A DNA stretch of 64,000 nucleotides, from positions 19,067 through 83,066 of the forward strand of contig JAFURF010000008.1 in the NCBI GenBank assembly GCA_017471965.1, in the 5' to 3' direction. The notes under the pieces are model-generated. The model ran no database searches. It was not told the DNA's origin and saw nothing but the letters and a program-made list of their open reading frames with translations. Position numbers and translations under genes: made by a program. Positions 1 to 9,020 of the stretch are shown here, one piece after another. Position 1 is the first letter of the stretch, and each line of letters starts with the position of its first letter. This stretch comes from Bacteroidales bacterium. Its GTDB lineage: Bacteria > Bacteroidota > Bacteroidia > Bacteroidales > UBA932.

Positions 1-640
1 CATGTCGGCCCTTCCTTTCCTGATGCCGTCATATGCCGAGGCCACTACCCTCTCCGGCCTTCTTGCCCTGACAACCTCCACCATCGCAGCATGGAAATAC
101 AGAAAACTCGTGACATGGAAAAGACTGGTACCGATACTGTCTGTCTTCTTTCTTGTATCTACCATTGCAATCTGCCTTCTCGCCAAGACCGATGACCATA
201 CACTCAGGATCATCCTCGGCTTCGTCCTCATACTTGTAAGTCTCTATTTCTCATTCTTCAGCAGAAGGATAAGATTCGGAACATCCCTTCCATATCAGAT
301 AGGAGCCGGAACCGCAAGCGGACTGATGGGAGGATTCTTCGGCATGCATGGCCCTCCGGCGGTACTATACTTCATATCATCTGAGTCAGACAAGGAGCGC
401 TACATGGCCATGGTACAGACCTACTTCGTGATAACCAACGCCATGATGACCATCGTACGTGCATCAAACGGTTTCCTAACAAAGACCGTATGCATAGACT
501 ATGTCTTCTGTCTCGGAGCAGTAGCATTGGGAGGAGCGCTCGGCACATGGGCATTCAACCGCATCCCTTCCAAGACTTTTCCTTATGTCGTATATGCCTA
601 CATCGGCATCAGCGGAATCATAATACTTTTGACAGCGTGA
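1..640 (+). CDS. TSUP (TauE/SafE) family membrane exporter, N-terminus cut off
   Basis: Inner-membrane protein of the TSUP family, whose members export sulfite, sulfonates or other organic anions; the substrate here cannot be told. The visible 212 residues hold about six hydrophobic segments and the glycine-rich motif GLMGGFFGMHGPPAV near residue 108, which matches the second internal repeat of the family. Members are usually about 250 residues. The first-repeat glycine motif is missing and an ATG lies at base 2, so the true start is probably upstream of the window. It ends with TGA at 638-640, just before the tRNA-Gln promoter. I am confident of the family and not of the substrate. Confidence 0.8.
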   Translation, partial: MSALPFLMPSYAEATTLSGLLALTTSTIAAWKYRKLVTWKRLVPILSVFFLVSTIAICLLAKTDDHTLRIILGFVLILVSLYFSFFSRRIRFGTSLPYQIGAGTASGLMGGFFGMHGPPAVLYFISSESDKERYMAMVQTYFVITNAMMTIVRASNGFLTKTVCIDYVFCLGAVALGGALGTWAFNRIPSKTFPYVVYAYIGISGIIILLTA

Positions 641-651
641 TGCGAAGTTAT

Positions 652-683
652 TTTGCAGAAAAGTAAAATTAAGTATATCTTTG
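652..683 (+). promoter_or_regulatory. Bacteroidota-type promoter of tRNA-Gln
   Basis: TTTG at 652-655 and TATCTTTG at 676-683 (TAnnTTTG) are separated by 20 bp. This is the Bacteroidota sigma-ABfr arrangement. The -7 box ends 10 bp before the tRNA 5' end. Confidence 0.75.
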
Positions 684-693
684 CACCCGGAAT

Positions 694-764
694 TGAGATA
701 TGGTGTAACGGTAGCACTACAGATTTTGGTTCTGTCTGTCCAGGTTCGAATCCTGGTATCTCAA
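694..764 (+). tRNA. tRNA-Gln (anticodon TTG)
   Basis: Full cloverleaf. The acceptor stem TGAGATA (694-700) pairs with TATCTCA (757-763), with A764 as discriminator. The anticodon stem ACAGA/TCTGT encloses loop TTTTGGT, giving anticodon TTG at 726-728. The T arm contains GGTTCGAATCC. CCA is not encoded. It has its own promoter upstream and terminator downstream, so it is a single-gene unit. Confidence 0.95.
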
Positions 765-775
765 CCTGAACAATG

Positions 776-800
776 GCCGTCCTTTTGAGGACGGCTTTTT
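776..800 (+). terminator. Rho-independent terminator of tRNA-Gln
   Basis: GCCGTCC (776-782) and GGACGGC (789-795) form a 7-bp stem with a 6-base loop, followed by TTTTT. Confidence 0.85.
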
Positions 801-906
801 CAATATGGTAAAGGCAGATGTCCGCAGAACATCGCCATTGTTCAGACGTGCCCCGCGGCTACGGAACAGGATGTGCGGCCAACGGGAGCAAATCCTGAAA
901 TGTACA

Positions 907-2172
907 TCACCGCAGCCTCACATCCATCTCAAACCCCAGACGGCTGTTGTGATAAGGACAGTTCCACACACTCGCCTTGGCCTCACGTGTATTTGGTCTG
1001 CCGTCAGCCCTGACCGTCCTGAACCACTCCCCATATTCCCGATCGACGAAGTTGGCCTTGATGAAATCCCAGGTCCTGTATGCAACATCCAGATATTTCT
1101 CATCACCAGTCATCTGCCATGCATCCACACAACCTATGATCGTCTCACACTGGCACCACCACGATGCGTGGTCACGTAGGATACCGCCCCTCGACTCATA
1201 CATCATATATCCTTTTTCCTGATTGAACCCCTCCTCTATGGCCGTATCTACAAGGCGGAGAGACACCTCACGGCATTTCCTGACAAGAGCATCATCCCCG
1301 CATGCCTGCGCTGCCTCCGTCAGGAGCCATGCAGTCTCGATATCATGCCCATAGGAAGCGACCGCCCCACCTGCCTTATCCCACGAAAGGTCAAAGTAAG
1401 GATTGAGATGACCTGTTTCAGCATCAAATATCCTGTCAGTAACCATCTCCACCACGGCCTTGAGCCTCTCTTCCAGACCCTTGTGAGCCCACACCTTATA
1501 TAACTGGGTATAAGCCTCGACTATGTGGATATGGGTATTCATTGTCTTTAAAGCCTCGAGACCTGGAGCAGGTCTGTCACCTATGGGCTCAGTAAAATCG
1601 GAATTGAAGGCCTCGATATATCCGTCAATGTCCTTGTCTCTCACCTTGTCTTCGAGTGTGCGATAGAGCGCGATGGCGGCATCCAGGCTCTTCAGATTTC
1701 CTGTAGCCCTGTGATGCGCGACCAGTCCGTATATGCCGTATGCAATGGCAAAGGTACGCTTGGTCGAATCCGACGGTACACCGTCAGGACCAGTCTGCCA
1801 GTAGACTCCTCCATCCTCATGATCGATAAATTTCTCCAGAAACTCTCTCTGCGCTCTGTCCGCTACCATAAGGTAATGTATGTCGCCATACATTTCATAT
1901 GCTTTGGAAAACGTCCATAATATCCTTGAATTCATCACACCTCCTTTCTGAGCATCGGGTCTTCCGCTTCCGTCACGGCCGACAATGCCATAGAATCCGC
2001 CTGAAGGATCGAACGAGTAGTGTATCCAGAAAGGGAGGATATTGTCAGTCAGATCAGCAAGGATTTCCTGACGCATCACATCTGCCTTTTCCGGCACATC
2101 TACAGCGGCCTCGCCGCAAGATGACGCCAAAGCCATCACAATAAAATTGGCAAGAATCAACAACCTTCTCAT
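907..2172 (-). CDS. AGE-family sugar epimerase, cellobiose 2-epimerase-like, predicted lipoprotein
   Basis: N-acylglucosamine/cellobiose 2-epimerase superfamily, an (alpha/alpha)6 barrel. Motifs typical of cellobiose 2-epimerases are present: SRILWTFSKAY, MNTHIHIVEAYT, YGHDIETAWLL and WWCQCETIIG. The GHDIE histidine is a catalytic residue in studied enzymes. These enzymes convert the reducing-end glucose of cellobiose to mannose, or act on mannobiose. I chose the ATG at 2172 (421 residues) because it opens a signal sequence ending in the lipobox ASSC; a longer in-frame extension lacks any such logic. Export is odd, since characterised cellobiose epimerases are cytoplasmic. It diverges from the regulator of the polysaccharide locus, which suggests co-function. 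Exact substrate is uncertain. Confidence 0.75.
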   Translation of the reverse strand: MRRLLILANFIVMALASSCGEAAVDVPEKADVMRQEILADLTDNILPFWIHYSFDPSGGFYGIVGRDGSGRPDAQKGGVMNSRILWTFSKAYEMYGDIHYLMVADRAQREFLEKFIDHEDGGVYWQTGPDGVPSDSTKRTFAIAYGIYGLVAHHRATGNLKSLDAAIALYRTLEDKVRDKDIDGYIEAFNSDFTEPIGDRPAPGLEALKTMNTHIHIVEAYTQLYKVWAHKGLEERLKAVVEMVTDRIFDAETGHLNPYFDLSWDKAGGAVASYGHDIETAWLLTEAAQACGDDALVRKCREVSLRLVDTAIEEGFNQEKGYMMYESRGGILRDHASWWCQCETIIGCVDAWQMTGDEKYLDVAYRTWDFIKANFVDREYGEWFRTVRADGRPNTREAKASVWNCPYHNSRLGFEMDVRLR

Positions 2173-2363
2173 AGCAAACATTTTAGAATGTCTAAAGTTA
2201 GCGTAAATCAAAGAGCCTTGATTCAATCCTTCCCCGCAACACATGTACGATTTGTATCCTATAACGTCACATTTTGAGCAATGTCGACATCCGGACACAA
2301 TCAAGACAACAAAGTTGACACATACAGTTGTAGACAAATAATGCACATTCGGCGCAAATTGGT

Positions 2364-2371
2364 TATATTTG
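2364..2371 (+). promoter_or_regulatory. Candidate -7 element before the hybrid regulator
   Basis: TATATTTG fits TAnnTTTG and ends 23 bp before the chosen ATG at 2395. No good TTTG lies 20 bp upstream, so this is only a candidate. Confidence 0.4.
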
Positions 2372-2394
2372 TCATAAACCGACTTTCCTTAGCC

Positions 2395-5300
2395 ATGAAA
2401 CGGATAACAACCATTCTGATAGCGGTCTTGTACGCATTCTCCGTCAACGCCCTGCCCGCCCCCACTATGGATAATCTGATGTTCAGGAACATCACTACAT
2501 CCGATGGACTCTCCAGCAACAAGATACATTCCATACTCCATGACTCCCATGGATTCCTATGGGTTGCCAGTGCTGATGGCCTGGACAGATACGACGCATA
2601 CGATTTCCACTCCTTCACTGAGGAAGAACTCGGCAGGTCCAGAACAGTGATCAGTGCCCTGTATGAAGATCCGGAAGGGAACATCATCGTCAGGGCATAT
2701 AGCAGAGATATCCTGTTCGATTATTCCACAGGAGAATTCGTCCATGGACTTCAGGGATATCTCAAGAAACTGGGACTGCCTCAGGAATACATATCCATCG
2801 GAGCGGAAGCAAGGAAATACGTATGGGTCTCCACGGAATCAGAAATATGGATACATGACAGCACCATAGGCAAATGCATCAATATCCCGAAACACTCGGC
2901 CCAACTCTCAGGCCTATGCATCAGGCATGAGTCCGTATATCACATATACGATGACAGCAGGGTATTCATGAGCGGACTACAAGACGGTAAGACCCGGGAG
3001 ACACTGACTAACGAAGGCATAAGGAAAAGTCTCAGCGGCAATGGTCCCAAAACATTCGTGGATTCCGAAGGACACCTGTGGCTCTACTCCACACTTACAC
3101 CACATCTGTTCAGAATGACGCAGTTCCCTGACAGATGGGAATATATCCAGCTGACAGATGAACATGGGCAGTTCAACCGCATCAGTGCTATAGGCGAAGG
3201 TGCTGACGGAAACATCTGGATAACAACGACGCATTCTGCCGGTTTCATATACGACAAGGCTGACGGCACCCTGACCAACTTCAGGCACAGCGAATTCATT
3301 CCGTCTTCTGTTGCCAGCGACAACCTGTACACCATGCACATCGATGACGAAGGCACCGTATGGATAGGGAACTTCAAGAACGGAATATCGTACTGGTCAG
3401 ACAAGACACAAGCATTCATCAACTACAGATATGCTTCCAGATATGACATACAGGCATTCTGCGAGCATGACGGGCACATATATGTCGGAACTGACGGAAA
3501 CGGCCTTCTGAAGATATCGTCAGACGGGACACGCATTGAGCAGGTCTGCAACAATGCGAACGTCATCAGAAATCTGGAAGTGGACAGTAAAGGAAGAATA
3601 TGGATAGGTTCCTACCGTAACGGACTGCTATGCTACGACAAAGGAAGAGTCTCGCATTACAGCATGGCTTCCAGCGACATAGCGGATGATGACATCTACG
3701 GTCTGCAGATCGGACCGGACGGGACCATATGGATCGGCACTCTGCACGGAGCACTCCAGAAACTGGACCCCAGGACCGGAGAGTTCACAACCATATTCAA
3801 CAACGAAAAGTCCAGTATCAGAAGCATACTCCTTGACAAGGACGGGCACATGCTGTATCTTGCCACTGCGCGCGGCCTGCAATGCACGAACACCAGAAGC
3901 GGTCTGACCCGACAGATAGAAATCGAAGGGCTTTCACGACGAGTAAACGACCTCATCTTCGACAGCAGCGGAAAACTGTGGATTGGCGGGTCTGACGGAC
4001 TCTTCGTATATGACCCTCAGACAGAAAAGGCCGACCGTGCAAGTTCGGAATCCATCATCAGCATTGAAGAAGACCGATATGGGAGAGTATGGTGCTGTGA
4101 CATAAACGCCTTGTACTGCATCACATCTCATGAGGGGCAGTACTACAGCATCAGATACGACAACAAGGACGGTCTTCCAGCATCCACCATGAACGAAGGG
4201 GCCATCTTCAGATGTTCGGACGGAAGGATATTTCTCGGCACGGCAGAGGGTCTGACATGCATCTTCGCAGAAAAACAGGGCAGCACTGAAAACAACTCAA
4301 AGATAGAGTTATCAGGCATATACCCGGTCTATGGCTCATTACATGAAATGCTGAACGGCAAAAGCATACTTTATGCAGACGAAATCCGCATAAAGGAGGG
4401 ATTCCCGATTCTTCATCTCAAGTTCTCAAGTTTTGAATTCCACGAAAAGGGAACCGTATTCTCATACCGCATCGAGGGCAAGAGCGAATGGACGGAAGTC
4501 GATGGAAACACAATCCAGTTGAGTTTCCTCCCTGCGGGAAAATATGAACTTCAGATCAGGGCAAGAAACGCCTACAACATCTACACACCTGACATCAGAT
4601 GCATTACAGTGAATGTAGTTGGGCCATGGTACAAGACCTGGTGGGCATATACCTTATATACTCTTCTGGCACTGGCCGTCTTCTTCGTCTTCCTGACCAT
4701 GTACAGGAACAGGCAGAAACAGGAGCAGGAGGCCAAGAGGCTGAAGGAAGAGGCCAGGCAGCAGAACAATCTGGCTGAAATGAAGCTTCAGTTCTTCGCG
4801 AACATCAGTCATGAATTCAGGACTCCTCTATCACTGATCATAAACCCGCTTGAAGAATTCCTGAGTTCGCATCCTGAGCACAGGACCACCATGCTCAATA
4901 CGGTAAGGAACAATGCGAACTACCTGCTTGAACTTATTAACCAGCTGCTGGACTTCAGAAAACTTGACTCAGGCGGAGAGGTCATGAATTACGTATACGG
5001 CGACATGATAGCACTGATCAACGATGTGATGATGTCATTCGACTCCATGGCAAAACTGAGAGGGATAGATTTTACAATGAACACGTCGAAGGAAACCCTG
5101 ATGATGGATTTTGATTATGGCAAAGTCCGGAAGATCATCACCAATCTGCTTTCCAACGCATTCAAGTTCACTGATGACGGAGGAAGGATTGAGGTCAAGG
5201 TGGAGGTTCATGAGAACAGCATCATGCTGAATTTCATAGACAACGGCAAAGGAATCGAGAAGGAGGAGATGGCAAGGATATTCGAACGCTTCTATCAGGG

Positions 5301-6291
5301 AAGCAGTCAGGGCAACAGTCAGGGCAACAGTCAGGGAGGAAGCGGTATCGGACTCCATCTGGTATCTGAATATGTAAAGATGCACAAAGGTACGCTTCAG
5401 GTCGCGTCAAATATTCCGAACGGAACGATATTCACCGTAACGCTCCCAATAAAGGTCGGTCAGACGGTCGTCGATACTCAAGCGGCTAAAGATGCGGTCG
5501 AGACAGTGATAGAAGCGGACAGGAACTATACTCTGCTCCTGGTAGACGACAATATAGACTTTCTGAACTTCCTCGGATCGTCACTTTCAAGCGGATACTA
5601 TATCCTTACTGCATCCAACGGAAGGAAGGCGCTTGAAATCCTCAAGAACGAGAGTCCTGACCTCATCATCAGTGACGTGATGATGCCGGAGATGGACGGG
5701 CTCCAGTTATGCAATGCCGTAAAGACTGACATCCGGTTTTCGCACATCCCTGTCATCCTTCTGACAGCGAAGGTCGGGGAACAATATCAGATAGAAGGGC
5801 TCGAACAAGGTGCAGATGACTATATAGCAAAACCTTTCAGCATGGAGATACTGAAGATCAGGATCAACAGGATAATTTCAGAATCCATAGCACGAAGGGG
5901 CATCTTCAACAGCGAGATAAAGATCGAACCTAGCAGGATAACCATCACGCCTTTGGACCAGCAGTTCATCCAGAAAGCGATCTCATCAGTTGAGGCGAAC
6001 ATCTGCAATCCGGACTTTTCCGTAGAGAAACTCGCATCAGACCTCAACATGTCAAGGGGCTATCTGTATAAGAAACTGATGATGATAACAGGAAAGGTTC
6101 CTCTGGCATTCATCAAGGAGATAAAGATGAAGCGCGCCCTGCAATGGCTTCTTGAAAGCCAGTTACAGATCGCAGAGATCGCCTATAAGATCGGATATTC
6201 GTCACCGAGGATCTTCACCAAGCACTTCAAGGAGGTGTATGGAATGACGCCTAGCGAATATCTGAAACACCACAAGGAAGATCATGCCTGA
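2395..6291 (+). CDS. Hybrid two-component system regulator (HTCS) of the polysaccharide locus
   Basis: A 1298-residue inner-membrane sensor and transcription factor in one chain. The start at 2395 gives a signal peptide (MKRITTILIAVLYAFSVNA). A periplasmic two-lobed beta-propeller of repeats (many DGxIWIGT-like motifs) runs to about residue 690. A Y_Y_Y domain to about 745 and a membrane helix at about 749-771 follow. Then come the histidine kinase with H806 in ISHEFRTP, the ATPase with N-box near 907-929, the receiver with phospho-acceptor D1094 in ISDVMMPEMDG, and a C-terminal AraC-type DNA-binding domain. Such proteins bind a signature oligosaccharide and activate the adjacent susCD and enzyme genes. 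The ATP-lid loop contains a short tandem repeat (separate entry). Confidence 0.95.
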   Translation: MKRITTILIAVLYAFSVNALPAPTMDNLMFRNITTSDGLSSNKIHSILHDSHGFLWVASADGLDRYDAYDFHSFTEEELGRSRTVISALYEDPEGNIIVRAYSRDILFDYSTGEFVHGLQGYLKKLGLPQEYISIGAEARKYVWVSTESEIWIHDSTIGKCINIPKHSAQLSGLCIRHESVYHIYDDSRVFMSGLQDGKTRETLTNEGIRKSLSGNGPKTFVDSEGHLWLYSTLTPHLFRMTQFPDRWEYIQLTDEHGQFNRISAIGEGADGNIWITTTHSAGFIYDKADGTLTNFRHSEFIPSSVASDNLYTMHIDDEGTVWIGNFKNGISYWSDKTQAFINYRYASRYDIQAFCEHDGHIYVGTDGNGLLKISSDGTRIEQVCNNANVIRNLEVDSKGRIWIGSYRNGLLCYDKGRVSHYSMASSDIADDDIYGLQIGPDGTIWIGTLHGALQKLDPRTGEFTTIFNNEKSSIRSILLDKDGHMLYLATARGLQCTNTRSGLTRQIEIEGLSRRVNDLIFDSSGKLWIGGSDGLFVYDPQTEKADRASSESIISIEEDRYGRVWCCDINALYCITSHEGQYYSIRYDNKDGLPASTMNEGAIFRCSDGRIFLGTAEGLTCIFAEKQGSTENNSKIELSGIYPVYGSLHEMLNGKSILYADEIRIKEGFPILHLKFSSFEFHEKGTVFSYRIEGKSEWTEVDGNTIQLSFLPAGKYELQIRARNAYNIYTPDIRCITVNVVGPWYKTWWAYTLYTLLALAVFFVFLTMYRNRQKQEQEAKRLKEEARQQNNLAEMKLQFFANISHEFRTPLSLIINPLEEFLSSHPEHRTTMLNTVRNNANYLLELINQLLDFRKLDSGGEVMNYVYGDMIALINDVMMSFDSMAKLRGIDFTMNTSKETLMMDFDYGKVRKIITNLLSNAFKFTDDGGRIEVKVEVHENSIMLNFIDNGKGIEKEEMARIFERFYQGSSQGNSQGNSQGGSGIGLHLVSEYVKMHKGTLQVASNIPNGTIFTVTLPIKVGQTVVDTQAAKDAVETVIEADRNYTLLLVDDNIDFLNFLGSSLSSGYYILTASNGRKALEILKNESPDLIISDVMMPEMDGLQLCNAVKTDIRFSHIPVILLTAKVGEQYQIEGLEQGADDYIAKPFSMEILKIRINRIISESIARRGIFNSEIKIEPSRITITPLDQQFIQKAISSVEANICNPDFSVEKLASDLNMSRGYLYKKLMMITGKVPLAFIKEIKMKRALQWLLESQLQIAEIAYKIGYSSPRIFTKHFKEVYGMTPSEYLKHHKEDHA
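5304..5339 (+). repeat. 12-bp tandem repeat in the kinase ATP-lid of the regulator
   Basis: Three head-to-tail copies of CAGTCAGGGCAA, the last ending GGAGG. They are in frame and encode SQGNSQGNSQGG at about residues 970-982, immediately before the GSGIGL G2 box of the histidine kinase. Confidence 0.85.
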
Positions 6292-6333
6292 CCGTATACA
6301 CAGATAAGACATTTGAAACAAAACCAGACTACC

Positions 6334-8859
6334 ATGAAAAGAACTGTACAGATCCTTGTTATGGCACTGCTCGCTGTTGCCGCCACAGAGATGAATGCGC
6401 AGGAATTCAAACTGCTTCCTGAAGGATATCTCAATGATAAAGGTGTCGATGTCATGGCATTCGACGACATATACCCTGAAGGCCATCAAGGTGGAGTAAG
6501 CATCATCATGCACGGCCACAGGATCGCCACAAACGGAGACATCCGCATGGAGGCAACCCCTGGCCAGTGGCAGCCTGTCCCGAAACAACTGAAGCGCGAA
6601 TTTGGAGAAAACAGCATAACTGCGACCTTATGCTTCCCTGATTCGTCTCGTCACATGACAGGATTCAACCCTATGATCTACCCTGACTTTCATTTCAACT
6701 ACACAGTAAAGGTTGAGGCAGCGGGCAGAGGCGTAGAGGTAACTGTCGACCTTGACAGACCTGTACCGGATTTCCTTCTCGGAAAGGTAGGATTCAACCT
6801 GGAATTCTTCCCAGGCTACCTCTTCGGAAAGCCATGGATAATGGACGGGAAGACAGGCATCTTCCCTCGCCAGGCAAACGCTCCTCTGGAGACTCATTGT
6901 CCGAACCATCATCATCCCGGCAACTATCACGACGGGAAGTCATCGATGGCTGATTTTGACCGTCTCATCGGAGAAGGGTACAGCCCTATCGTTGCCGACG
7001 ACATAATCGGGGCTCCGTATGCAATAGGAAAGAAATTCACTTCAAATCCTGAAGACCCATATTCAAGGGTGACCATCGAATCCCTCACAGGTGACCTCAA
7101 ACTCTATGACGGACGTGTAAATCACAATAACGGCTGGTTTGTGCTCAGAAGTGAAATCGCAGCAGGGGCGACAAAGGGTGCCATCAGATGGATCATCACA
7201 CCAGAAGTGGTGGAAGACTGGATGTACAAGCCTGTAGTACAGGTGTCACAGGTAGGATACCATCCTTCCCAGCAGAAGCAGGTAGTCATAGAACTTGACA
7301 GCAGAGACACATCAAACGACCCCATTACCATATATAAGATAGAAGAAGATGGTGAGAAGGCAGTAAAGACCCTCAACACATCTGAATGGGGAAAGTTCCT
7401 CCGCTACAGATACCTGAGGTCAGACTTCACGGATGTCACAGCACCCGGTCTGTACAGAATCAGGTACAGAAATTCCGAATCAACGCTCTTCCGCATCGAT
7501 GAGGATGTATATGACCGCGGTGTCTGGCAGCCTGTAATCGAATACTTCCTTCCCGTCCAGATGTGCCACATGAGAGTCAATGAGAAGTACCGTGTATGGC
7601 ATGGCATGTGCCACATGGACGATGCACTGATGGCTCCTGCCCACAGCCATATTGACGGTTATGACCAGAAGCCGGGTCTCTCGAAATACAAGGCCGGCGA
7701 GATCGTGTACGGAGTGAACATCGGAGGATGGCATGATGCGGGAGACTATGACCTTCGCGTGGAATCACAGGCTGGAGAATCATACATACTTGCTCTTGCA
7801 TACGAGACATTCAGGCCGGAAATCGATGTGACTTCAATCGACCAGCATACCAGGATAACAGAAATCCATCAGGCAGACGGAAAGAACGACATTCTCCAGC
7901 AGGTCGAGCACGGCGCACTCAGCGTGGTGAGCAGTTATCTGGCACTGGGACGGCTTTACAGAGGCATTATCTGCAACAGTGTCCGCCAGTATGTGCTTCT
8001 CGGAGATGCTGCCACAATGACAGACGGCATCATCGGCAACGAGGATGACAGATGGATCTTCACGGAGGACAATCCCGGAAGAGAAATGTCCACAGCAGCA
8101 GAACTTGCCGGCGTCAGCCGCGTGCTCAAAGGATTCAACGACACTCTGAGCGTACATTGCCTGAACATCGCGGAAGAGATTTTCGACAATGTCGAGGTGA
8201 ATGGAAGAAGACAGATGAACAAGGTACAGACTGCTGCCGAACTCTTCCTGTCCACAGGAAAACAGAAATACAGGGACTACATCCTTGACAACAAGGATCT
8301 GATAATGGAAAACTTCAACAACTGCGCATGGTACATGGCCAGAGTCGAGAAGATCTTCGCCGAAAGCAAGGACAGGAAATCCAGACAGTTTTCAAAGGAA
8401 TTCAGGGCTGAACTTCCGAAATACATGGCAATGATCGACGCCCAGGCGGCAGAGACTCCATATGGTGTACCATACAGACCGGCGATCTGGGGTGCAGGCT
8501 GGAACATCCAGAGTTTTGCCTTCAGGCATTACTTCATGTCCAAGGAGTACCCTGATGTGATTTCATCGGCACCGGTCTTCAATGCGTTGAATTTCGTTCT
8601 TGGATGCCATCCGGGACTCAACAGGATATCGTTCGCTTCCGGAGTAGGAACAGAATCGGCAACCACGGCCTATGGCGTCAACAGAGCAGACTGGTCATAC
8701 ATACCAGGAGGCGTGGCATCGGGAACGGCACTCATCCGTCCGGACTTTCCTGAACTTCTGGACTTCCCATTCCTCTGGCAGCAGATGGAATACTGCCTCG
8801 GTGGCGCGTCTTCACATTACATGTTCATGGTACTCGCTGTAAAGGACATGCTCAGATAG
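6334..8859 (+). CDS. GH9 endo-beta-glucanase/xyloglucanase, copy A
   Basis: An 841-residue secreted glycoside hydrolase. The start at 6334 gives a signal peptide ending near MNAQEF. Residues about 25-300 form a beta-rich N-terminal domain I cannot name, followed by an immunoglobulin-like CelD_N domain (VVQVSQVGYHP). The GH9 (alpha/alpha)6 catalytic domain has GGWHDAGDYDL with D468 and D471, the expected water-activating base and partner. E819 in QQMEY sits where the catalytic acid is expected. GH9 enzymes cleave beta-1,4-glucans by inversion; in Bacteroides xyloglucan loci a GH9 acts on the backbone. It follows the regulator by 42 bp. A full-length paralogue lies at 11406. Substrate is inferred from context. 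Confidence 0.9.
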   Translation: MKRTVQILVMALLAVAATEMNAQEFKLLPEGYLNDKGVDVMAFDDIYPEGHQGGVSIIMHGHRIATNGDIRMEATPGQWQPVPKQLKREFGENSITATLCFPDSSRHMTGFNPMIYPDFHFNYTVKVEAAGRGVEVTVDLDRPVPDFLLGKVGFNLEFFPGYLFGKPWIMDGKTGIFPRQANAPLETHCPNHHHPGNYHDGKSSMADFDRLIGEGYSPIVADDIIGAPYAIGKKFTSNPEDPYSRVTIESLTGDLKLYDGRVNHNNGWFVLRSEIAAGATKGAIRWIITPEVVEDWMYKPVVQVSQVGYHPSQQKQVVIELDSRDTSNDPITIYKIEEDGEKAVKTLNTSEWGKFLRYRYLRSDFTDVTAPGLYRIRYRNSESTLFRIDEDVYDRGVWQPVIEYFLPVQMCHMRVNEKYRVWHGMCHMDDALMAPAHSHIDGYDQKPGLSKYKAGEIVYGVNIGGWHDAGDYDLRVESQAGESYILALAYETFRPEIDVTSIDQHTRITEIHQADGKNDILQQVEHGALSVVSSYLALGRLYRGIICNSVRQYVLLGDAATMTDGIIGNEDDRWIFTEDNPGREMSTAAELAGVSRVLKGFNDTLSVHCLNIAEEIFDNVEVNGRRQMNKVQTAAELFLSTGKQKYRDYILDNKDLIMENFNNCAWYMARVEKIFAESKDRKSRQFSKEFRAELPKYMAMIDAQAAETPYGVPYRPAIWGAGWNIQSFAFRHYFMSKEYPDVISSAPVFNALNFVLGCHPGLNRISFASGVGTESATTAYGVNRADWSYIPGGVASGTALIRPDFPELLDFPFLWQQMEYCLGGASSHYMFMVLAVKDMLR

Positions 8860-8952
8860 ACATTTGTGTACATATCTAAGCACAAATGGAGCACAGATGA
8901 ATAATGATACATGTTTTGGAGACAAAACTGACTGCTGACAAAGTGTAGGATT

Positions 8953-8984
8953 TTCGCCAGCGCAAATTGTATTGCTTAAATTTG
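8953..8984 (+). promoter_or_regulatory. Candidate internal promoter before the first GH31
   Basis: TAAATTTG at 8977-8984 fits TAnnTTTG. TTCG at 8953-8956, 20 bp upstream, is one base from TTTG. It lies in the 161-bp gap between the first GH9 and the first GH31, the largest gap inside the locus. Confidence 0.45.
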
Positions 8985-9020
8985 CGATGAAGACCACGAA
9001 TAATACTAACACTTTTTCAT

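Noticed and set aside
641-906. Integration site at the tRNA-Gln gene
   Set aside because: No integrase, no direct repeat of the tRNA end and no foreign genes nearby; the gene has a normal promoter and terminator.
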